Assembly: GCA_036785705.1 (NCBI GenBank) | Contig: JAWUZG010000027.1 | Span: 3,453,501-3,517,500 of the forward strand | Direction of reading: 5' to 3' | Length of the DNA stretch: 64,000 bases | Source of the DNA: Acanthornis magna | Taxonomy: Eukaryota; Chordata; Aves; Passeriformes; Acanthizidae | Shown: piece by piece, positions 12,055 through 24,531 of the stretch | Layout: every line of letters begins with the position of its first letter | Position numbering within the stretch: position 1 is the stretch's first letter | Notes under the pieces: model-generated | Told to the model about the DNA's origin: nothing | The model's input: the letters and a program-made list of their open reading frames with translations, nothing else | The model's database searches: none | Position numbers and translations under genes: made by a program

Positions 12055-15000
12055 TTTGGTCATTCTCTCTTCATCCATTGCCATCAATGGAGTAACTGCT
12101 GATGGCCCTCCCACCTAGCTGCGATGAGGAAATCAGTTGAAGACAATTTAACCTGGTCATTTTCCCCTTTTCCTCAACCATCTGTGACAGCAAATCATTG
12201 ACCGAGGGCTTTGCAGCTCCAGTTTCACAGGGCTTGGCCAGGGAAAGGCAAAATAGGTCTCCTCAGCCCCAGCCCTGTGTCCTTGGCTGGAGCTGACACT
12301 GTGCAGTGTCCTTACACCTTTGGGTGCCACCATCGCTCCCAGCGACATGAACTGCTCGGCACACCGAGAGCTGCTGTGCCCCCAACACAGCTCTGTGCTC
12401 CAGGTCTGACTCCGTGTCCTGGGTGGCCTTCCTGCTCATAATTCAAAGCGACTCCTGCCAAAGCTGCACTGAGCAGGGCACAGAGCTGAGCAATAGGAGC
12501 TGACAGGTGGTGCATTGTTGGGTGGCTGCCACATGCCTCAGGTGGCAGCAAGAGGCCAAAGGGCAAGTGACTTCAGCCACCCAGCAAGAGCGATAATCTC
12601 CCTGCCACGCATGGCTCGGGTCTGCATCCTGATGGGAACATCAGGGAAGCAAATCAGCCATCTGCACTTAAAGGGTATTATGGGAACAAATACTATTGTT
12701 ATATAGTTCATTCAGAAGCAGTCCATAAATCAGAGAAGATGCTCAATGATGGCCTTTTTTTCTGTTCTGCCTCTCCACAAACTGTGATTGTCTATTGGCA
12801 CAATTAACAAGAAACACTCTTCTCTCTTCCCTGTGAGAAACAAAAGGATGTCACATGTTTCGTTCCACCCCCAAAAAAACCTAAACACAGAACACCTCCA
12901 GACTGTCCTGCTGTCCTCAGAAACTCGAGCCATGGAAACCCAGGTGTTAATCTCAGCTTCCAGCCACAGCAGGACCCCAGGGGAAGGAGTCACCTGCTGG
13001 GGGTGACCCCAGCACAGGCCACCCTTGGCTAGGGCAGTGCCCAGCCCCACCCCCACTCTCAGGCCAGGAGAGAGGGTGACCTGGGCTCCATTCAGAGAGC
13101 ACCATCAGGGGCTGCATGGAGCAAGCCTAGACACAGGGCCACCTAGAACAGCTTTCCCAGGCAGGAAAAATGACCAAAGATACAGAGGTAGCCACAGCAC
13201 AGCTTTGGGGCCATGCAGGAAGGTCGCTCAAGGAACTGGGGCAGCAGGAGCCAGAGCAGAACCCCAGCACAGCGAGTCTTCCACATGAGAGAAATAAAGC
13301 CCCAAGCTGAGCCTAAATAGGGCTCCTGGAGCAGTGGGTGGAGTTGGCACAGGTGGAGCCCCAGGTGTGCCTCTTCACGGCTCTCCAGTGCCTTTCTGCT
13401 CTGGGCACAGCTGGGACAGCTCTGACATGGCAGCACCAGTCCAGGTGGAGACAATAACCCTGTGTGCCTCGTGGCTGCTCTTTTGTGCAGGAGAGCCAGG
13501 CCCCAGCCCCTGCTTGGCCCTCTTAGAGGGGAAAGCAGATATAGAAACAGTCCTAAAAGGGCTTCTAAATTAGCTGGGGTAACTCAAAGTTGGGTTTGCT
13601 TCAAAAAAGATACAAGCAATGGGAGCTTAGAGCAGAATTACAGGCAGCTACCCACCCACCCATTCAAAGACAGCGATCCCTCTTCTGTGCTTCAGAAAGC
13701 ACTCCAGGATTTGGGCTTGGGGTTCTTTCCACAGTGTGATAGAAAGTGTCTGTAAGGTGCTGTAAGTGCTGATGAAGCTACTGAGGTCTTTAAACAAACA
13801 GTGAAAATAGCATACACTCTGAGGAGTTATTATTAAAAATGTTGATGCCTCATTTCTAGATGGAGAAGACTGTGTGTGAATTACCACATTACTTACAGAA
13901 ATATGTGAAACCATGGTTAGCTGAGGAGGGTTAGGAGACCCCTCCTAAAAGGGCCACTATCAAATAAGGTGGTACAGGACAACCCCCTAAAATAGCCCCC
14001 TACACACCACCACAGTCCCTCAAAAGATTCCCCTGCTGCATGCACTTTTGGAAACAGCTGCAACAATTTCCTTACTGTGAATGAATTTAGGTCTTAAACC
14101 TTTTTGATTCTGTTCTGTGCTGCGATGTCTTTAATTCCAAGTTGATCAAGGCTGGGTTTCCTGTCTCTGGAAAGGCCAGCTCAGAGCTGCTGCCGCTTTC
14201 TGTCTGCCTCGCACGCAGGTATGGGAACAGAGCACTCCAAAGCCTTGTTCCTACACAATCACCTTGCACAGAGCCAAACCCCACCCTGACACCCCCGAGG
14301 AAACAGAGCAGCCTCCTCGTGGCTGCTCAGTCAGGCGGAGCAGCGTGCTGCAAACAGCTGACAGATGCTGCTGGAAACTCAATTAATTACCCGCCAGGAA
14401 GGTTGTCCTGCTGAAGAGACGGTGTTAACATTGTTCAAAGCGTGGTCTCAGTGACCCCCCTGCTGCACAGTGCCTGTGTCCTGGGGCCAGAGGCCAGCCA
14501 GGGTCGGTGGCACTCTGCCATCGCAGCAGATGGGCACGGGCGGGTGGAGCCTTCCACGTGCCAATGGAGACACTTGGAGCAGCATTAATGATGGGAATTG
14601 TCCAAATGTCCCTTCACCCCAAGTGCCTACATCAAGCTTTGTGTGTGAGTGCGTTTAGGGAATCCACACCAATGAAATCAGACCAGCAAAGAGTGACTAC
14701 GATAATCACATTTATAAAACCCGACTTTCTCTGTCTCTTTCATCCCTACCAAAGATGAAAGAGGAATTCCACCATCACCTTTGGCCATGAGAAATAGCAA
14801 AAAAAAACCTTCTCCAGGGAGCAGGACCACTTTATTTTCAATTGCTAATCTTGGCTGTGTTTGCAATGAGGCAGGTGCTGGTCAATGCCCACGATATGCA
14901 GTGTTAGGAGAGAGTGAAGCGTTTGCCCTTCCCATGTAATCCAGGAAAAGAGGAGTTCGGGGGGATGCAAAGGGTGCTCTTGATGTCCTGAGCCCTAAAG

Positions 15001-17446
15001 GGGCACCGTGCAAAACTCTGAAAAGCATTTTTCTCTTCCAGGAAGAAATGGCATCACTCGTTGCTGTGAGCAGAACAGGGCTTTCTCTTCAAAGGAGTCA
15101 CTGAAGTCATCTAGGACTTTCCCTTGTAGTCCTGCTAATTGTCTCCATTCGATTTCTGATCATTCAAATAATGTTTTAAGTTCATCTTCCAAGAGGGGAG
15201 TTAGAGAAATAGCTTTGATACAACAGATGGGCATTCAGGGAGCTGTGGAGAAGCCAATAAGGCCTGTTGGACAGAGGGGATGGATGGATGGGGCTATGAT
15301 GGTGTTCACCATGAGAATTCTTGGTGGGATCATGCAGTGGCTGGGCCTCCATGAAGCACAAAGCTGTTCCTGCAGTGTGCTCCTGCAAAAATGTTCCTAG
15401 AGGTTCTTCTTCCCCCATATTCAGGACCACGTGCAGCCCTGGATCTGCACTTTGGCTAAGCAAGCACATACACATGCAGAAAATGAGCTTCCACCTGCAT
15501 TGGGCCCCGTGGAATTTTCCAGGAAACCTGGCCAGAGTTTTGTGTTTCTAATAAAACCAAAACAGTTTTTAAATCCAGCTTCAAGCTTCATTGCAAATAT
15601 TTCTCACAGCCCTCTGTAGCAGGAATAATTACTGTCCTTATTTATCGGGTAGATTATACAAATCCCCTAGTAAGTAAATTGTAGGATTAAGGTTAATGTG
15701 CTAGATTAAGCTGACAGATTTATTTACTTCCTCTGAGAAGGAAAGACGAAAGGATGATGACCTATCGTGTGTATTAATTCAACATTTAACCCTGCCTCAG
15801 CTCCAGTGATTATCTCTGCAAGTGCCAAGTCTCAGAGCAGCAGATTCAAGTGCCACACTGCATACACAGGGTTCTGCTGTCTCCGGGATTTTATCTGCAC
15901 AGCTCCTGGTTTTTCAGGTGGGAATGTGCTGTGTTTTTGCCATGCCTTCCCTCTGGATTTCAGAGGTCTCACAGGAGCTCCACGTGCATTCGCCCTGCAG
16001 AAAGAATTACTTATCCTCATGTTTCAATATTCATGCTGATGCAGACATTAAAGCCAATTTTTTTCTATCACTTGTCTGGATGAAGTGGACAATTCATGCA
16101 TGATTCAGAGTCCCTGGGTTTTTTGGAAGTCCCTTGGAGTGCTTTTCCCTGATGTCAAAAGCCACGTTCCAGGCTCTGGAAATGTCCCAGACTGTGCATA
16201 CTTTAGAGCAAGGCGGCCAAGTGGGTTTGCTGCTACCTTCTGACACTGACACTGGTGTTGGGGTCAGGTTGCCCGAGGGCTGATGCTGCAGCTGTGGGCA
16301 GGAATGAAAACACAAACACGGATCTTCCCTTCTGTTAGCTCTATCCCATCAGTGCCTGGAGCCTGAGCAGGGGCCAGGCTGCTCTGCTGTTGGAGCGAAT
16401 GTGTTTCTCATCTGCACCTGCACCTCTCTGCCCATCAGTAAAGCACTGCTTGGGCACCTGTGTCACCCTGAGGAGCATGTGCTGCCCAGAGCTGCCCCAG
16501 CAGGCCATTTCCTGCAAATCAATGCAGATATTTTACAGGACTGCTGAGGTGGAGACTTGCTGCAGTTCTGTGTCCCTCCCTGCACACCTAACTGGGCAGT
16601 GAACAGATGGAGAAGCAACTTTCCTGCAATCACGAACAAGAGATGTGGCAGAAGCAGGACTCTGGTCTTCAGAAAACTAACCTCCAGTGCTTAAATTCCC
16701 TCTTTTGTGAGCTCCTCAGCAATGAGATGGGGTAATGAACCAAAATAGGCAACACTGGCACAGGCATATCTTTCCTCACTCGAGCACCAGTGTCATGCCT
16801 TCCCCACTTCAGTAAACCTTCCGGAGGAACTTGGAAAAGCCATCTAGGTGCAAATGCCACCTATGTTCGCACAGCAGACTGGCAGCAGGGCTGGGATTTA
16901 CCTCAAACCCAGAGACGTTGCCATGTGCCTGCTCTCCCCCCTTCAAATAAAAGTTTTGCCCCCATGTGCTGGCCCCAACAGGTTTCTATATTTATCTGTC
17001 CTTATTTTAGGAGGTCTGCAGCATAAACGTATAGATTACAGATGTGGTGCTTCTCATCTTAGCTAAGGTCTCCAATAGGGATAGTTGTTCTGGGACAGAA
17101 TCCCAGCCGAGAGTCATTTGCTGCTCGCCTGCCAAAGGGGACTGAGCATTGCCAATGCTCTGCTTGACTTAGCTTGAACAGTTCACAGCCTCTGAGGAAG
17201 GGTAGGAAAATTCCATCATGAAATCGCTGATTTAAAGTGCTGTATCCCACAGTGACAGGAGAGCGTTTGCTAATACTAACGCACTTTTCAGAGAGAGACT
17301 TTTAGTTTGACTTTCAGAACATGTTCCTGCTTTGGAGAGGGCCAGGATTAAACCCCTCCATCAGTTCAAAACTTTAGTGAGTCTGAAAGAAAACCTATTC
17401 TGCTTTCACAGCTGACACCACTTTTGCAAAATGTGACTTGTTACAA

Positions 17447-17473
17447 GGAGGAAGAGGAGGAGGAGGAGGAAGA
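17447..17473 (+). repeat. (GGA)n microsatellite
   Basis: About nine GGA/AGA trinucleotides. Confidence 0.9.
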
Positions 17474-19533
17474 CATTCTAGTGATATATCCACCTCCTCT
17501 TCTCTAGGTATAGAGTGTACAAGCCTGTCCCGCAGTCAGCAGTGGGATTTTTGCTTGTGTCAGAAACAGACAAAAGGAATCTAAGAAGTGAGCCTGCAAA
17601 ATATCAAATTTATCCAGAAATTTACTTTTAAGGACAATTTGCATTGTATAATATGTAGTCTATGTTCAAAGCTCCCTTCCATTTACATGTGATTTTTGCA
17701 GGTAATATGATATATAGAGGTGCTCCAGGGGAAAAAAAAAAGAAAAAGCAAAGAACTAGAATAACAGTATCCCTTAGAGAACCCGATAAAGACCATTTTC
17801 TAAGGCAAATATAAACTTCTTTCCATTAAAAGATGCTAAAAAGGGAAATAATTCTATCCGGAGTGTTGGATCCTACAGAATTATCTTAGTTTGCAAAGGT
17901 TACATAGTCAAAGCATATTGATGTGTTTACATCTCATATCTCCCAATGGAGGTAAAAATATTTAGTGCTTGAAAGGTAAGACAACACTGGACATACTAAA
18001 CATAAGACAAGAGATTCATTAGAAAAAACATTAAAGACTATTATTAGCCCCAACTGCAAATATCTCTCAGGAAGGATTGGCTGGGTGGGAGTCAATTGCC
18101 TTCAGAACGGTGGACCTTACTAGAAACTCTTCTCAGTGGATGTCTTTCCACTGATTTCAGCAGCCTTTGGGTCGAACCTTCTTTTACCAGAAAGATATTT
18201 AATTTAATACTGAGAGGAAGGACAGAAAACGAGGCACCAACATTTCCTTTGCCTCCTTGTCTGGCAAGGCTCTTCTGTGTAATCAGCAAGAAAGGTTTAG
18301 AACATCCCAATCAGTGTAAACTGAACATCAGCTGCAGGGGAATGTAAAAGCTCAAACTAAGTGGGTCAGGTGGAGAACAGGGGCTTATTCCAGCACCCTC
18401 TAAAACCAGATGAAAAATTTCTAGGTAATTTTAACTAGCTCTGGTAGTAGCTGCTCCTTCTCTATTACAGACAGCAGATTTTTCTCCTGACTTCAGTGAG
18501 GGAAGAACTAAAGCTGTGTGCCTTGTTGTGATTATTTGGGAGTGTTCCAAAAGGACACAAGGATCAGGTGCCTACATGAGTTGTACCTGGTTTTGAAAGG
18601 GCAACCTTGTGTGAAGGATTTAGTATTACAAGGGTTTTGATATAGAAATCCCAAATGTATGCCTAATTTAGCACCCTAGCTTTCCTATGATTAAATTAGA
18701 TTAATGTCAATGAAGATAAATCTATTTTTTTCCTACTGGAAAGCTAGTAGATATAAGAAATATGATGTCTGATGGAAACGACGTGGAAGAGCTACAAAAG
18801 ATATATTGATATATCTGATACTTTTTTCCCTCTTTTTTACTAACTAGATGGGGCCAGTCAGCTATCACACTACTCAGCTTACCTCTGTATTGCATCCTTC
18901 CATAGTATGACTTAAGTAAGTAGATTTAAATTTCCCAGTACGGGAATAGGGGAAAAGTAGGAAAATCAAATGATAGATCAGGTCCAAGTGGCCTATCAAT
19001 TTGTATTCAAGCACATGACTGCACCAAAACCTGAGAATCACAGTACCAAGAGTCATGTTCAACCTGTCAGGTTTTGCAGGAGAGGAAATCCGTGATAAAA
19101 ATCTGCAGAATTCATCCCCTTCAGCCCTGACAGCTGCAGAGCCCTGGCACAGCTGGGTCACACCACATCTCCTCAGGAAACTGTGGGGTCAGAGCTGGGA
19201 AAAGAGGCAAATTGTCCACATTGAATGGAAAACTCCAAAAAGAGTGGCATGTACAAAAGTGTTTAAATAAGTAGGAAAGACAGCCAGATGGCTTATGAAA
19301 TGGATGGGATTTTAACTTTGGGTTCATTTTTCATATTTTGCCCAGGCTGTTGGTGGTTAAAACTTTAAAACTTGTTGCCAGGATTTATGTTTTACATTTA
19401 GGCTACTTCTTAATAACTGTATAGGCACTCCAGAGGAACATTGCTGCCTTCCATCAGTACTACTGATGCCTAAAAGACAGCCTACCTGAAACAGAGGCCA
19501 AGAATAATTAGGAGTGTAAATGCAGACAATTTA

Positions 19534-19557
19534 TTCAAGGCCTGCATAGGCCTTGAA
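19534..19557. repeat. Perfect 10-bp-stem, 4-nt-loop inverted repeat
   Basis: TTCAAGGCCT-GCAT-AGGCCTTGAA folds into a perfect hairpin. On the minus strand it runs directly into AATAAATTG, so it abuts a polyadenylation signal. Confidence 0.85.
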
Positions 19558-20715
19558 GGTCCATTTGGGCAAGCAAAGTCCCCTCAGGGATGACACCCAA
19601 AATGGACACTGGCTCCCGAGCCCTTCACCTTTGATAAGTTCTGGGCACATTGGCCCTTAATTCTCCAATCACACCTTAGGTGATGATGTTCACCACCCCA
19701 GGCCTGCTCCCCTCATCTCACAGTTGTTCACATATTTTCTGGCCCTAAGGTAATGAATATATCATTGAATCTGTGTTCAGAGAGCCTTGTTTGGCCAAAG
19801 GTGCTGGAACAGAGGATTTTAGCACTTTGTAAGAAGCACAGAACTACAGCAAGTTACAGGCACAGGAAGAGTAAAAAACTAGAAATACCTGAAGGCATCA
19901 CTACAGTCTCAAAATGGGAACAGTGGCAACAATTTTCAGAAGACCCCAGGCTGATTAGGATACACTGAGTAGTCCAGAAGATCCCCCTAAGTCCATAAAT
20001 AATGACTGGTGCCAGGTAAGGGCAGAGTTTGGCCCGTGCTGTAGTTGATAACAGGCTGAGTAACTCAATTTGGGTCTCTCACTCACAGCAGGCTCAGGCA
20101 GAGGATCTGGAGGGGAGGATGAAAAGGCTGTCTCTCATTGCCTGCCAGTAACACAAAAGGACACATCTAATTGGCATATTATCACTCTACAGGGCTTTCT
20201 AGATCTAGTGCCACATCTTATGACAGTTTTGGGCTGATGCTTCATGTTCTTGTAAAACGTCAAGTTACATTAGATCATTAATCTTGTGTAATATAGTATC
20301 AGACAATGCTGCTGAATGAATACAGAATAGAAGTATTTTTACTTGTCCTTTTCCCCTGGGAACTCCACCTGGCTCTTGGCTTTCTAAAAAAGATACTGTG
20401 TTGAGACATTATAAGGTGGAGAGTAAGAACAGCAATTATGCAAAAAGATTCAGAAACATCAATGATTTGCAAAAATATATATTCAGGGATTTGCAGCCCG
20501 CCCAGGAAATTCTGCATGTTGAAACACCACACTACTCAGGATACGTATTTTAACTGCAGGGTGAAGCTCATAGGTGAAAGCCAAACTGTTGAAAGAGCTG
20601 TATTGTTACCACAATGATATGCAAGCCACAAATCCAACAAATATGTTGTTGATATAGGTTATTCATAAACTGCTTCTATGATAATCTATTATTAAGTTAA
20701 CTGGGCTTCGGGGGG

Positions 20716-20742
20716 AAAAAAGAACATCTGATGTTCTTTTTT
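20716..20742. repeat. Perfect 13-bp-arm palindrome with 1-nt centre
   Basis: AAAAAAGAACATC at 20716-20728 and GATGTTCTTTTTT at 20730-20742 are exact reverse complements around a single T. The dyad includes AGAACA and TGTTCT hexamers (steroid-receptor half-sites) but with five bases between them, not the canonical three. Confidence 0.85.
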
Positions 20743-20939
20743 ACCTTCTCAGCATTAACTCGCTGACATTAAATGAGATATTTATTATACCTGTGGTTTT
20801 TCCATTTTAAATCTGCCCGTATTTCCTATCAGTTTGTAGCTATTCTTTATGGATGATACTGTAAAACAGCACTGATACCCCACAGCCCGAGCACGCAGTC
20901 ATCTTTTGGGGGGCTCTCAGTGAATCACTGAGGATCTGA

Positions 20940-21065
20940 CCCTGTCCCACAGAGAATAATTCAGGCTGGGAGGGACCTCAGTCCCACCTCCTGCTCGATG
21001 TGGGGAAGCTGTGTCATCAGAGCAGGGCTTCCCCAGGATGGGGCTGGAAATCTTCTGAGCATGGA
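20940..21065 (-). mobile_element. CR1 LINE fragment (antisense)
   Basis: 'agaataattcaggctgggagggacctcag', 'tcccacctcctgctcgatgtgggg' and 'agcagggcttccccaggatgggg' follow the antisense CR1 tail. Strongly diverged but ordered. Confidence 0.7.
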
Positions 21066-24000
21066 GGCTGCACAGCTCCTCAGCCCGTTGCCTTCTGCTG
21101 AAGAAGTGGGGGTTTCCCTCTCCAGAGAGGCCCCCAGCAGTGAAGCAATGGTTGAGACCTCTAAGTGAGACCATGGCACGTTTAGGAGCCAAGGGCCATG
21201 GAAATTGGTACCTACATATGGATGATTAAATTCAGTGCCTGGGCTGCTTGCGTGCCCCAAGGCAGGACTGACTGCGCCATGAGCACACTCACTGGCACTG
21301 CTTGGCCTGGGCCAGCTAAGACTCTTCCAAATATACCCTGGCCACAGTTTGGCAGCTCAAACACCTGACAGTTTGCATGCACACAGCCTGGTTTAGGGAC
21401 CTGGAGTTTGCTAATGTAAATGTGGGCTGTTCCAGGCCAGCTGGGCCCTGAGCCCAGGAGGCTCCCAAGCACCTTGCATCAGCTGATATATATTGATCCA
21501 CTGCAAGTTTTTTTCCCCAGTTGAACTGGTTCACATCTGACTCTGTCTTGATCAATGTGTGCCTTCTCCACCTGTGAAGATGTAAAAACTAAGAATTAGT
21601 TGCATAATATAGCACTTCTTTTTCTTCCTTTTTTTCTTAGGGCTAGTGCTGATCTAACTAAACCACTTCTCCTGTGTGCATTTATGGAGGTGAGGAAGCT
21701 ACTCCACAGATAATTTTCCAAGGAAGCTTGTACAACAGCTGGTGTGATACAGCTTTGTCACAAGCAGGATAAGCACCATCATGTAGCACTTCTTTCCTTA
21801 TCTGAACAGTATCATTAAACCCATGACACCCAGGTCCATTCAGAGAGATAAATTCCTCCTTCATGTAGGAACATGATGTTCTCACAGTGTGAGAAAGTGT
21901 GAAAAAATGTGATGAAAGAACTGGCTGCTAAGAGAGAGAAAAGTGACTTTCTCCAGTCAGACTTTTCAGAGGCACAGGAGACACCCATCTCTCATTAAGG
22001 ATCAATGTCAATTAGCCAAACATCCCTCTGCAGTGCCCTGCAAGCTGTGCAAACGGGGGTTCTGCATCCCTGTGAAGATAAAGCTCCACAAGGATGTGTC
22101 AATTGAAGGGCTCAGCAGGTTGCTCACCTCATATTTACAGAGTCAGTGGTTCCTGCAGCTGGCCAGGACACAGCCACACACCCAAATGTCACCACCAGGA
22201 TGAGGACATCCCAAATGTCATCAGGTCAGTGCTCCTCCCTGTGAGGCAGCAGAGCAGGGAACAGCCTGAAGCTGAAACCCACCTTTAGGAATAACTGAAG
22301 CACCATATCCTAGCTGGTGAGAGAAAGCCCCAGTGAGATCGGAGTTTTTGTACTGCGTTAGTTTTGTTGATATCTAAACAATTCCACAGATGTGCTCAAC
22401 CATGAAACGCATAAACATGCAAGAGGAAAGACATATTTTGTCAGTAAACTTTATGTAAATGTAGCACAAATATGAACACATCAGTAATGGGATAAAGGTT
22501 AAATGGAAACATGGTCAGCTTTTTGTGGACTAAACAGCCACTTTACCGTAATACAAGACTTTTGTATTAAAGGAGTAGTTTTTAATTATGCCAATGAATT
22601 TTCTTTTTCCGACAGTGAAGTCTTTTCTATATCAAGACATGAGGGAGAGGAGAGAATTCCTGGCTTTCAGTCCTAGCTTGGTGTGCCACCAGGAGCTGTG
22701 CAGTGAAATTGGAAAAAAAAATTGAAATAAAAAAAGCCATAATGGCACTTCAGTGCTGGATAGATATGCCATAGGCCTACAGATTGGCCCAGGCTGTTAT
22801 CAGACAAACACAGATCTCCCAAGTACATAACACTTCCTTCTGCCTGCCTCCAAGGACTCCCCCAAATCTCTGCCTGCCGTGCCAGCTTCCAGTGATGACC
22901 TACTGATTACATTAATGAAGCACGAGAGGGCTCCATGAGTTCAGGAACAGCTAGGGAACAGCAACTCTCTACAAAGACATTTTCCATCTATTTTTTTTTT
23001 TTTTCATTTTTTTTTCTCTGCAACAGATCAATCAGGTTTGCATTATGGTGCCTGTTTCCACAGCAGAAAGCTCAGAGTGGGAAATGTCTGTCTTCCAGGT
23101 TTTTAATCAGTCTCCTTGTGATCCCAGATGTGCCAGGACAGATGTTTTTGCAACCTTCGTGATGGACAAAATCACATGCGTTGAGGGAGGACTGAGACTT
23201 CAGATCAGTTCAGCCTTGTCAGAAAAGTTTCTGGGGCTGAACAAGAGAGTGATTTTATGCTAAGATAAATGGTTTTGAACAAAGACAGCAGTGATTTCTT
23301 CTCTTCTCAGCAAACGAAGCACTCCTTGGGGTCTGTGACTCTCAGCAGCTCTCCCTCAGAGGGAAACTGCAGGATGAAGCATAGGGGGAAAGATGACCAG
23401 CTGGACACAGGACAAAAAAGATTCTCTCTCTGCATTAGCAACAGTGCAGCTTTTGAGGCAGTGATGAAAAAGCCCAGAAGAGAAGCAGGGCACCGAACAC
23501 CTCATTAACGTGGCCAAAATGAAGTTTCAGTTTTGTTTAACTGTGGATGTTCCCACACCCTTGATATAACAGCTAGTTGTAAACAGAATATCCAGTCACA
23601 CAAATCCCAGAAAGGTGTCACCTACCCTGAATTTTACATGTATCTGCTATACATATTTTTTGCTGGAGTTTCAGAAGATTTGTACTTCTGGCTGCACAAA
23701 GCACGCTGACTTCACTTTGCAGCGGCAAAACAGAAGAAAAAAAAAAGGCCAGGAAAGAGCCTAATTCTATTCTTCAAGTTCTGTCATGACACCACTTAAA
23801 ATAACCTTCACATTTGTACGTATGTATATCCATTTCTGTACTTGCAAATGCATATAGAGAAACATCAGACAGAAGTGTCTTTGTCCTTCCATCAACTACA
23901 AAGGGAGTTTAGATGGTGAGATCATCTGTCAACAGCTCTCCCATAAATGTTTAAATATGGACAGACGAGAGTGTCATTGATTATCTGGTTCCTTTCTTCT

Positions 24001-24361
24001 GGAGAAGAGGAGGAGATGAATAGAGGTTCAGCAGGAACCCGGCAGTGAGCCGTCAGTCGCACCCAGAGCTGCAGAACTCTGCTCGTGCTTGCTCAGCAAG
24101 CGGCAGGGAAAACAGAGGTTGGTTTTGCTGGATGTGCTATCCTTCCTTTCGGTCCTAAACTGCAAATTCTTTGTGTGCATCGAGCCCTCTGAATTTTTAA
24201 CTCTGTTATGTAAATGGCAACTAATTAAAGCAAAAGGAGCACAAAGAGAGGGTGTGCTCTAAAGCTCGTAGAGGTCAGTGCACAGGTATCAGTGACTTCA
24301 GAGGGCTCTGGAGCAGGTCCTTTAATTCTGTTTGAAGTGAAAACATAAATGTGAAATGTTT
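21066..24361. other. Gene-free stretch
   Basis: No gene, RNA or mobile element recognised. A T-rich run lies at about 22991-23019. Confidence 0.5.
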
Positions 24362-24531
24362 TACAAAACAAACAAAAAAAACCAAACAAAAAACCCCACA
24401 AATAATCAACAACACCACCAAAAAAAAAAAAACCCAAGCAAAAACCAAACAAAAAACCCCCCCACCCCAAAAACTCCCCAAACAAACAAACAAACAAACA
24501 AACCAAACAACCAAAACAACAACAACAACAA
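24362..24531 (+). repeat. A/C-rich (AAAC/AAC)n low-complexity tract
   Basis: 170 bases of A and C only, apart from a few T and G, ending in AACAACAACAACAA. Its frames on either strand (Lys/Thr/Gln-rich on plus, Phe/Cys/Leu/Gly-rich on minus) are spurious. Confidence 0.95.

Larger units (their letters stand above)
12055..20715. other. Gene-free stretch
   Basis: Mixed composition, GC-richer at 12.2-13.5 kb. It holds a (GGA)n at 17447-17473 and a possible antisense LTR end at 19.5 kb (see findings). No coding exon or RNA gene recognised. Confidence 0.5.
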
